DNA of 64,000 nt from Nitrosomonas sp. (GTDB taxonomy: Bacteria > Pseudomonadota > Gammaproteobacteria > Burkholderiales > Nitrosomonadaceae). The DNA lies in the NCBI GenBank assembly GCA_024281995.1, contig JAMWZW010000002.1, positions 1-64,000 of the forward strand, given 5' to 3'. Both the position numbers and the translations under genes were made by a program. Position 1 is the first letter of the stretch. Each line of letters opens with the position of its first letter. Below the pieces are notes generated by a model. The model did not search any database. It was not told where the DNA came from and saw nothing but the letters and a program-made list of their open reading frames with translations. Below are positions 56,987 to 64,000 of this stretch, piece by piece.

Positions 56987-59731
56987 ATGGAAACATTGTT
57001 GTTGGTAGATGGCTCGTCTTATTTATATCGTGCTTTTCATGCACTGCCTGATTTACGAAGTCGTAACAATGAACCAACAGGTGCTATTCACGGGGTATTG
57101 AGTATGTTACGGCGATTGCATAAAGAGTATCACGCCGATTATAGCGCGTGTGTGTTTGATGCAAAAGGTAAAACTTTCCGCGATGAAATTTATCCTGAAT
57201 ATAAAGCGCATCGGCCAAAAATGCCGCATGATCTGATCGTTCAAATCGAGCCTTTACATGCCTGTATTCGCGCAATGGGATGGCCAATGGTTATTATCGA
57301 CGGCGTGGAGGCGGATGATGTGATTGGTACATTGGCCAAGCGGGCAGTAGAGGCCAATATGCATTGTATTATCTCAACCGGTGACAAAGATATCGCACAA
57401 CTGGTTAATTCCCATATTACATTAGTAAATACCATGAACAATGAAGTACTCGATGAAGCGAATGTACTGGCTAAATTTGGTGTGCCGCCAACACGTATGC
57501 TGGATTATCTGATGCTAGTAGGTGATGCGTCCGATAATGTTCCTGGAGTTGAAAAGGTAGGACCCAAGACTGCTGTAAAATGGTTGGCCCAATATGGATC
57601 ATTGGATAATATCATTGCGCATGCTGATGAAATCAAAGGTGTTGTTGGCGATAATTTGCGCAAGGCGCTTAACTGGTTCGATACCGCGCGCCAACTCATT
57701 GCAATTAAGTGTGATTTGGATTTGCCAATAGGCATCACTGATCTTACACCGCAATCGCAGGATATTCCGCAATTGGTACAGCTTTATGAACGGCTGGATA
57801 TGAAGGCATCACTGCGGGAATTACGCCAACAAATGGTCAACCATCAATCCGCAGCAGTTGCTCCTGCAAATGAAACATACGGAGCAGCAGCCAGAATTGG
57901 GAACGCAAGTGTTGTGCTTGGACATAAGAGAATTTATCAAACAATTTTGACGGAAAGTGAACTGAGCGACTGGTTGGTTCGCTTGGATAGTGCGCAACTA
58001 GTGTCCATCGATAGTGAAACGACCAGTTTGGATCCGATCCAAGCAAAACTGGTCGGTATTTCCCTTTGCATCGAAAGCCCTCATGCTGCGTATATTCCGC
58101 TGCAACATTGTTATCCTGGTGTGGCTCAGCAATTATCACTTTCTCAGGTATTAGAAAAGTTGCGGCCCTGGCTGGAAAATCCGCATAAATCTAAGATAGG
58201 ACAAAATCTAAAGTACGACAAACATGTATTTGCCAATTACGGCATTAATTTGGACGGTATTGCGCATGACACCATGCTGCAGTCCTATGTGCTCGAATCT
58301 CATCGTTTGCATAATCTGGATAACTTGGCTCTGCGCCATTTGGATATCAAAACGATCAGTTATGATGATGTAACTGGAAAAGGGGTGAATCGCATTAGTT
58401 TTGATGAAGTGGCAATTGATGTTGCGACGCAATATGCTGGCGAAGACGCAGATATTGCACTACAAATACATCAGGCGCTATACCCTAGTATTCAAAGTGA
58501 TTCACGATTGGATTACATCTACCAAAAGATCGAAATGCCTACCTTGGAAGTGTTATTTGAGATGGAGCGTAATGGTGTATTGCTGGATGATAAGCTGCTG
58601 CTGCAACAAGGTCATGAATTGGGGCAGAAATTACATGTATTGGAACAACAAGCGCATGCTATTGCAGAGCGATCGTTCAATTTAAACTCACCTAAGCAGA
58701 TTCAAGAAATTTTGTTTCACCAACTTAAATTGCCTGTCGTCAAAAAAACACCTTCGGGCGTCCCTTCTACCGATGAAGACGTATTGCAGCAGCTTGCATT
58801 GGATTATCCTTTGCCAAAATTACTGCTTGAATATCGCAGCCTAGCAAAATTAAAGTCGACTTATACGGATAAATTACCGCAGATGATCAATCCGGATACA
58901 GGTCGAGTGCATACCAATTATGCGCAAGCAGTGGCAGTGACTGGACGCCTGGCCAGCTCGGATCCCAATTTGCAGAATATTCCGGTACGTACGCAGGAAG
59001 GTCGGAAAATTAGAGAAGCATTTGTTGCAGCACCAGGTCATCAGATTATATCAGCCGATTATTCACAGATTGAATTGCGCATTATGGCGCATATTTCTCA
59101 AGACGAAGGACTCCTTAAAGCATTTGCAGATGGTGAGGATATCCATCGAGCAACCGCATCGGAAGTATTTGGAGTGCCATTGGACTTGGTTGATCATGAA
59201 CAGCGTCGGTATGCTAAGGTAATAAACTTTGGTCTGATTTATGGTATGTCTGAATTTGGTTTAGCTACACAACTCGGTATTGAACGTAGTGCTGCTCGTG
59301 CATACATGGAACGGTATTTTGCACGTTATCCCGGGGTTGAAAAGTATATGCGACAAACCCGGGAAAAAGCCAAACAACAAGGTTATGTCGAAACCGTGTT
59401 GGGGCGCAGGTTATGGCTACCAGAAATCAATAGTGCCAATGGAAGTCGTCGGCAAGCTGCAGAACGAGCTGCTATTAATGCACCGATGCAGGGAACTGCA
59501 GCAGATGTCATCAAGCTGGCAATGATTACTGTAAGCAATTGGTTGCACAAGGAAAAACTACATAGCAAGCTCATTATGCAAGTACATGATGAGTTGGTTA
59601 TCGAAGCACCAGATGAAGAAATCTCTTTGGTGAAAAAAGCTTTGCCTGTTTATATGGGAAGTGTTTTGCAACTTGACGTACCGCTACTGGTAGAAGTGGG
59701 TTGTGGGATTAACTGGGAACAGGCGCATTAG
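56987..59731 (+). CDS. polA: DNA polymerase I
   Basis: A 914-residue enzyme with all three domains. Residues 1-290 are the 5'-3' exonuclease (LVDGSSYLYRAFHALP, ACVFDAKGKTFRDEIY). The 3'-5' exonuclease at about 320-505 keeps its residues: DSETTS, IGQNLKYDKH and YAGEDADIAL, so it should proofread. The polymerase domain has motif A SADYSQIELRI, motif B RYAKVINFGLIYGMSEFGL and motif C QVHDELVIE. AGGA precedes the ATG. Length is normal for proteobacterial Pol I. Confidence 0.98.
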   Translation: METLLLVDGSSYLYRAFHALPDLRSRNNEPTGAIHGVLSMLRRLHKEYHADYSACVFDAKGKTFRDEIYPEYKAHRPKMPHDLIVQIEPLHACIRAMGWPMVIIDGVEADDVIGTLAKRAVEANMHCIISTGDKDIAQLVNSHITLVNTMNNEVLDEANVLAKFGVPPTRMLDYLMLVGDASDNVPGVEKVGPKTAVKWLAQYGSLDNIIAHADEIKGVVGDNLRKALNWFDTARQLIAIKCDLDLPIGITDLTPQSQDIPQLVQLYERLDMKASLRELRQQMVNHQSAAVAPANETYGAAARIGNASVVLGHKRIYQTILTESELSDWLVRLDSAQLVSIDSETTSLDPIQAKLVGISLCIESPHAAYIPLQHCYPGVAQQLSLSQVLEKLRPWLENPHKSKIGQNLKYDKHVFANYGINLDGIAHDTMLQSYVLESHRLHNLDNLALRHLDIKTISYDDVTGKGVNRISFDEVAIDVATQYAGEDADIALQIHQALYPSIQSDSRLDYIYQKIEMPTLEVLFEMERNGVLLDDKLLLQQGHELGQKLHVLEQQAHAIAERSFNLNSPKQIQEILFHQLKLPVVKKTPSGVPSTDEDVLQQLALDYPLPKLLLEYRSLAKLKSTYTDKLPQMINPDTGRVHTNYAQAVAVTGRLASSDPNLQNIPVRTQEGRKIREAFVAAPGHQIISADYSQIELRIMAHISQDEGLLKAFADGEDIHRATASEVFGVPLDLVDHEQRRYAKVINFGLIYGMSEFGLATQLGIERSAARAYMERYFARYPGVEKYMRQTREKAKQQGYVETVLGRRLWLPEINSANGSRRQAAERAAINAPMQGTAADVIKLAMITVSNWLHKEKLHSKLIMQVHDELVIEAPDEEISLVKKALPVYMGSVLQLDVPLLVEVGCGINWEQAH

Positions 59732-60343
59732 CGAAAGTATGCGCTTCATATATTGAGAAATTCTTAGGTCATCCATACATTATTATAAATTTCATCAATC
59801 CAAACATAGACATAATACTATTTTCTCAGATCGGGTTGATTCCAGTCCTGATAATTCTGATCACTTAGGCTCCAATAAATGTTTCAATGTCTTTGTGAAG
59901 TTCCTGATTGACATTACTTTCAAGCAAAAGCCAAGAGAGAATTTCTGAATAATGCTTATGATTTGTTGGAGAAATCTATTCAAGAATTTTTTGATAATAA
60001 GTGACCGATTGATAGTAAGAAAGTAGCAGGGCGGGCAGCCGTTATTTGTGGTGTCGAAAGTAAAAAAACGGAGCAACCGATCGCTGCAAAATATACACAT
60101 GTGATTGAGGTGTGCAACTTGATTCAAGATCATCATCCAAGTTTCTTTCCTCACTTAGTCCGGGTATTGGGTCGGCTGAAAGTTGATCCGCATTCCTAGC
60201 GAAGTGGGAAATGGAAAAATTGAACCCGTGATTTTTATGAGGGAAAATATAAGAAAAGTTAAGTCCCTCAATCTCATGAGAAATCTAAGAAATTATTAGA
60301 GTATATTTACTTCTGATGACGTGTTTTATGTTTACTTTATAAA
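59732..60343. other. 612-base gap between polA and metR
   Basis: Contains the broken reading frame listed next; the stretches on either side are AT-rich with no gene or clear terminator. Confidence 0.45.
59912..60199 (+). pseudogene. Broken reading frame of unknown family
   Basis: From 59912 to a TAG at 60197 one frame reads through protein-like sequence, interrupted by a single TGA at 60002-60004. Before it: KAKREFLNNAYDLLEKSIQE; after it: KKVAGRAAVICGVESKKTEQ and CNLIQDHHPSFFPHLVRVLG. The upstream end has another stop at 59909 and no good start. The composition on both sides of the TGA looks like one real protein, so this is probably the remains of a gene. Family not recognised; a decayed transposase or a chance frame cannot be ruled out. 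Confidence 0.35.
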
Positions 60344-61243
60344 TCATACCAAAGAATTTTCAACCGTTTTTCGTCCCACTACAATAAACTGCCGAATATA
60401 TGGAACCGTTTTATCCGCTTCCCGCATCGCGAGGTATAATTTTTGAAAAAGGCCTTGATTGCCGATCCGGATTTTTTTGAGATTCATATCCTTATTTTTA
60501 ATATCAACCAGCCATTCCGGCAGCACGCACACGCCGCGGTTGAGGGCGGTCATTTGCAGCATGATTTCGAGCGATTCGATCGGTTTCAATTTTTTCGGTT
60601 CGAGGTGCGCGGGGGTGAGGAAATGCGTGAGGATATCGAGCCGTTCCAGCGATACCGGGAAGGTCAGCAGCGTTTCTTTGCTCAGAAGCTCCGGTGTGAT
60701 TTGCGGTAAATCCGCCAGTGGATGGCTTGGCGCTACTAGCAGGATTAACTGATATTCCGCCAGGATTTCATATGCGATATTGTCTTTTCTGACCAGGTCC
60801 GGCGTGATCAACACATCAATGTGATGATTCAACAAGCCTTCCAGACCGGAGAATTGAAACTTCTGCACGATGTCGACGTCGATGCCGGGCATTTGCCGCA
60901 TGTATTGACCGATCATGCCGGTGAGCCATTCGAAGCAGGGGTAGCATTCCACACCGATGCGCAAAATGCCTTGGCGGCCTTCGCGGTAAGCTTCGAGCTT
61001 TTTTTCGGTTTGTGACAAGACTGGCAATATCTGGTTGGCGGTTTCCAATAGTAGCAACCCCGCTTGAGTCAGGCGCAAATTTCTGCCTTCTCGTTCCCAC
61101 AACTTGACGCCGAGTTTCTTTTCCAGATAACCGATTTGATGCGATAGCGCCGGTTGGGTGAGGCACAGTGCATTAGCGGCTTCTGTAAGCGTGCCGTTGG
61201 TATGCAGCGCTTGAATGATTTTAAGGTGACTGTGCTCGATCAT
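60344..61243 (-). CDS. metR: LysR-type regulator MetR
   Basis: A 299-residue transcription factor that activates metE, with homocysteine as coinducer in relatives. The N-terminal helix-turn-helix is HLKIIQALHTNGTLTEAANALCLTQPALSHQI; the effector-binding domain starts near 90 (GILRIGVECYPCFEWLTG). It is divergent from metE with a 104-base intergenic region that contains an inverted repeat. Full length. The metR/metE region is somewhat richer in G+C than its left neighbours. Confidence 0.93.
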   Translation of the reverse strand: MIEHSHLKIIQALHTNGTLTEAANALCLTQPALSHQIGYLEKKLGVKLWEREGRNLRLTQAGLLLLETANQILPVLSQTEKKLEAYREGRQGILRIGVECYPCFEWLTGMIGQYMRQMPGIDVDIVQKFQFSGLEGLLNHHIDVLITPDLVRKDNIAYEILAEYQLILLVAPSHPLADLPQITPELLSKETLLTFPVSLERLDILTHFLTPAHLEPKKLKPIESLEIMLQMTALNRGVCVLPEWLVDIKNKDMNLKKIRIGNQGLFQKLYLAMREADKTVPYIRQFIVVGRKTVENSLV

Positions 61244-61290
61244 TTATGAGGAAACTTTATTGGAACGTTAAAACTTATCATTATTATTTA

Positions 61291-61327
61291 TTATTCATGC
61301 TTCATACAATAGCGTCACGATGAATAA
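61291..61327. promoter_or_regulatory. Inverted repeat in the metR-metE intergenic region
   Basis: TTATTCAT and ATGAATAA are perfect 8-base arms 21 bases apart. The position between divergent metR and metE fits a LysR-type binding site, though the E. coli MetR consensus (TGAA-N5-TTCA) is not matched exactly. Confidence 0.4.
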
Positions 61328-61347
61328 CGAAGAACGGTGGTAGAACG

Positions 61348-63645
61348 ATGGTAACGACACACAATCTTGGATTTCCGCGCATTGGCAGAAACCGGGAATT
61401 AAAATTTGCATTGGAAAAATACTGGAAAGGCGAGCTTTCCGAGCAGGCTTTATTGGATACCGCTAACACGTTGCGCATGCAGCATTGGCAGGATCAATCG
61501 CAACTGGATTGGATTCCTGCAGGTGATTTTTCGCTGTACGATCATGTGCTGGATACCAGTTTCATGCTTGGCAATGTTCCTGAACGGGTTGCAGCTTTGG
61601 CGGGCGGCGAATTGGACAGCTATTTCCGCGTCGCCAGAGGTCGTTCGCCTGCCGACAAATCCGCCTGCGGTTGCGTTCACGCCGGTGAAATGACGAAATG
61701 GTTCGATACCAACTATCATTATATCGTGCCAGAATTTGACAAAAATACGAAATTTTCCCTGAAAGCTAGCCGTTTACTCGAGCAAATTCAGCAAGCAAAG
61801 CAGGTTAATCATTCAGTCAAGCCAATTATTTTGGGGCCGGTTACCTATTTGTGGTTGGGGAAATCCAAGGATGGCACTGATAAGTTGCAGTTACTCGACG
61901 ATTTGCTCAGCGTTTATGCGCAATTGTTGCATGAACTTAAGAACGCCGGTATTGAATGGGTACAAATCGATGAACCGATATTGGTGACGGAGCTGACTGA
62001 GGCATGGAAACATGCGCTGAGAAAAGCCTACTATCAATTACAAGCAGCTCCTGTTAATTTATTGTTGGCAACTTACTTCGGGCAGTTGCAAGATAATTTG
62101 CAGTTGGCGTGTGAATTACCCGTTAATGGATTGCACCTGGATAGCGTTGCAGCGAAAAATGAGGTTGCTACGGTCATAGACTGGTTGCCTAGCCACAAAA
62201 TCTTATCGCTGGGTGTTATCAACGGGCGTAATATCTGGAAAACCGATTTGACTGCAACGCTAGATTGGCTGGAACCAATTCACGCGCGCCTAACAGATCG
62301 TCTCTGGCTTGCACCGTCATGTTCGTTATTACATGTCCCTGTCGATCTGAATAATGAACGGAAACTTCCTCGGGACATATATTCCTGGTTAGCATTTGCC
62401 GTGCAGAAATTGCAAGAAGTCACGGTATTGGCCAAAGCCCTAAATCAAGGTAGAGATTGCGTCTCTGAGATACTGCAGGAAAATAACGCTGCCATAGCAA
62501 GCCGTCAACAATCTGAGCGTGTGCACCAGATAACCGTAACAGCGCGTGTACGTGATATCACTGATGCGATGGGCACGCGCCAGTCGCTTTATCATCAACG
62601 TGCTATGGTGCAACGTAAAAAGTTTCAATTGCCGCTTTTCCCGACTACGACGATTGGATCTTTTCCACAGACGCAGAATATTCGGCAAGTCCGTCGTGAT
62701 TTTCGTGCCGGTAAGCTCTCTGAACACGAATACCGGCAATCGATGCAAAAGGAAATTGAACTGTGCGTGCGAGAACAGGAAGCGCTTGGCTTGGATGTGC
62801 TGGTACACGGGGAACCGGAACGCAACGATATGGTGGAGTATTTTGGTGAACAGTTGGCAGGTTATGCTTTTACTGAGTATGGCTGGGTGCAGTCGTATGG
62901 CTCGCGATGCGTGAAACCGCCTATTATTTATGGCGATGTCGCACATTTGCAGCCCATTACCACGGAATGGATTCGCTATGCGCAATCGCTTACCAATAAG
63001 CCGATGAAAGGCATGCTGACCGGGCCGGTAACGATGTTGAACTGGTCGTTTGTGCGCGACGATCAACCTCGCGCGGATACCTGCATGCAGTTGGCGCTGG
63101 CGATACGTGATGAAGTACTGGCATTGGAGCATGCGGGTATTGCAATTATTCAAATTGATGAAGCGGCACTGCGGGAAGGCTTGCCCTTACGAAAATCACA
63201 ATGGGATACTTATTTGGATTGGGCAATTCGTGCGTTTCGCATTACTGCTAATGGTGTAAAGGATGACACGCAAATTCATACGCATATGTGTTATTCGGAG
63301 TTTAACGACATCATGACCGCCATTGCTAGAATGGATGCGGATGTGATAACGATAGAAACCTCCCGCTCGAATATGGAATTGCTCGATGCGTTTGATCAAT
63401 TTCAGTATCCAAACGAGATTGGTCCGGGTGTGTATGACATTCATTCACCCAATATCCCTTCTGTCGATTCCATCATTGAATTAATGAAGAAAGCTGCGCA
63501 GCGTATACCGGCTGAGCGCTTATGGGTGAATCCGGATTGCGGACTGAAAACGCGCAATTGGGAAGAAGTCAGGCCGGCGCTGCGTAACATGATAGCCGCC
63601 AGCCGGTATTTATCCAGCCATTTGAGCACGACGCAGGTTAGCTAA
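61348..63645 (+). CDS. metE: Cobalamin-independent methionine synthase MetE
   Basis: A 765-residue enzyme transferring a methyl group from 5-methyltetrahydropteroyl-triglutamate to homocysteine. N-terminal [20 protein letters not shown] and the C-terminal catalytic half with zinc ligands in [10 protein letters not shown], a glutamate in ITIETSRSN, and [14 protein letters not shown]. Both halves of the duplicated barrel are complete. It needs no vitamin B12. It is preceded by divergent metR and followed by a CADD-like gene after 72 bases, which may be co-transcribed. Confidence 0.97.
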   Translation: MVTTHNLGFPRIGRNRELKFALEKYWKGELSEQALLDTANTLRMQHWQDQSQLDWIPAGDFSLYDHVLDTSFMLGNVPERVAALAGGELDSYFRVARGRSPADKSACGCVHAGEMTKWFDTNYHYIVPEFDKNTKFSLKASRLLEQIQQAKQVNHSVKPIILGPVTYLWLGKSKDGTDKLQLLDDLLSVYAQLLHELKNAGIEWVQIDEPILVTELTEAWKHALRKAYYQLQAAPVNLLLATYFGQLQDNLQLACELPVNGLHLDSVAAKNEVATVIDWLPSHKILSLGVINGRNIWKTDLTATLDWLEPIHARLTDRLWLAPSCSLLHVPVDLNNERKLPRDIYSWLAFAVQKLQEVTVLAKALNQGRDCVSEILQENNAAIASRQQSERVHQITVTARVRDITDAMGTRQSLYHQRAMVQRKKFQLPLFPTTTIGSFPQTQNIRQVRRDFRAGKLSEHEYRQSMQKEIELCVREQEALGLDVLVHGEPERNDMVEYFGEQLAGYAFTEYGWVQSYGSRCVKPPIIYGDVAHLQPITTEWIRYAQSLTNKPMKGMLTGPVTMLNWSFVRDDQPRADTCMQLALAIRDEVLALEHAGIAIIQIDEAALREGLPLRKSQWDTYLDWAIRAFRITANGVKDDTQIHTHMCYSEFNDIMTAIARMDADVITIETSRSNMELLDAFDQFQYPNEIGPGVYDIHSPNIPSVDSIIELMKKAAQRIPAERLWVNPDCGLKTRNWEEVRPALRNMIAASRYLSSHLSTTQVS

Positions 63646-63717
63646 ATTTGACTTACTGATGTTATTTAGCGATGATATGCAACGTATTTTATCCATCCTG
63701 GTTTAAGAGGAGTAATT

Positions 63718-64000
63718 ATGACAACCAATACTATACTTAAGCAAAAAGTTAGCGCAATTATCAATGAGAAACACTTGCTCAAACATCCGTTTTATGTTGC
63801 CTGGACCGAAGGCAAGCTGACGAAAGATCAATTGCAACATTATGCCGAACAATATTTTTATAATGTACTGGCTGAACCGACTTATTTGAGTGCCGTGCAT
63901 TTTAATACTCCGCATATTCACTCGGAGGCAAATAGCGGTGATATCAGCGTGCGCCAAGAAGTTTTGAGAAACTTGATTGATGAAGAACACGGTGAAAAGA
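63718..64000 (+). CDS. CADD-like p-aminobenzoate synthase candidate (TenA/PqqC fold), cut by window end
   Basis: The first 94 residues of a gene running past base 64000. AAGAGGAGTAATT precedes the ATG. The sequence aligns without gaps at the N-terminus to the Chlamydia CADD protein: EKHLLKHPFYVAWTEGKL, then QLQHYAEQYFYNV and YLSAVHF; a few extra residues follow before RQEVLRNLIDEEHGEK, where the glutamate is a metal ligand. CADD and its Nitrosomonas homologue make p-aminobenzoate for folate by an oxygen-dependent route; in CADD Tyr27 is the sacrificial source of the ring and corresponds to Tyr26 here. Other members of the family (PqqC, TenA) are possible until the C-terminus is seen. Confidence 0.75.
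   Translation, partial: MTTNTILKQKVSAIINEKHLLKHPFYVAWTEGKLTKDQLQHYAEQYFYNVLAEPTYLSAVHFNTPHIHSEANSGDISVRQEVLRNLIDEEHGEK

Noticed and set aside
63703..63990. Minus-strand open frame at the right edge
   Set aside because: It overlaps the CADD-like gene on the plus strand, which has a strong ribosome site and clear homology; the minus frame has neither.
1..64000. CRISPR arrays, tRNA or rRNA genes, intact insertion sequences, prophage
   Set aside because: Read through without finding regular short repeats with spacers, cloverleaf patterns, rRNA sequence, or transposase with terminal repeats.

Overview
The window looks like chromosome of a betaproteobacterial ammonia oxidiser, most likely a Nitrosomonas relative. 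The evidence is a near-complete AmoC (ammonia monooxygenase subunit C) at 11.2-12.0 kb, a proteobacterial phosphoribulokinase (Calvin cycle) at 50.2 kb, the typical betaproteobacterial gene order leuCDB-asd-fimV-truA-trpFBA-accD-folC-SPOR-cvpA-purF-metZ, and a partial CADD-type gene (PqqC/TenA fold) at the right edge that resembles the p-aminobenzoate synthase known from chlamydiae and Nitrosomonas.

Layout. 1-15.4 kb is accessory in character: the end of an RTX-repeat secreted protein, a PEP-CTERM surface protein, a hoxFUYH NAD-reducing [NiFe] hydrogenase operon (minus strand, visibly richer in G+C), a YukJ/DUF2278 protein, two decayed-looking stretches around a DUF2726 gene, a two-gene envelope cassette (Tyr/Gly-rich exported protein plus glycine-zipper lipoprotein), a lone amoC followed by a membrane-anchored periplasmic protein, an orphan PAS histidine kinase divergent from amoC, and an M10 metalloprotease with RTX repeats. 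15.7-42.7 kb is mostly housekeeping: dapC-dapD, a BON lipoprotein, miaA, small membrane proteins, an MFS transporter, the leu/asd/trp/acc/pur/met superoperon, two cyclophilins and cysS. 42.7-45.3 kb holds motA-motB and a membrane-tethered methyltransferase-like gene. 45.7-49.9 kb is again accessory: a glycosidase-like secreted protein, a TIGR04073 (exosortase-associated) protein, an unknown membrane protein, and a second copy of the envelope cassette. 50.2-64 kb returns to core genes: prk, uvrD, a BPSS1780-type membrane protein, thrB, DUF2782, a LOG-type nucleotide hydrolase, polA, metR/metE and the CADD-like gene.

How the genes work together: asd, dapC, dapD, thrB, metZ and metE supply the aspartate-family amino acids, while leuCDB and trpFBA supply leucine and tryptophan, as expected of an autotroph. 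folC and the CADD-like gene both serve folate, the cofactor that metE draws on. AmoC and phosphoribulokinase belong to energy and carbon metabolism, and the Hox hydrogenase would add H2 as a source of NADH.

No tRNA, rRNA, CRISPR array, intact insertion sequence or replication origin was recognised. Start sites were chosen from family length and Shine-Dalgarno sequences read by eye. All family assignments come from recognising the protein sequence, not from database searches.
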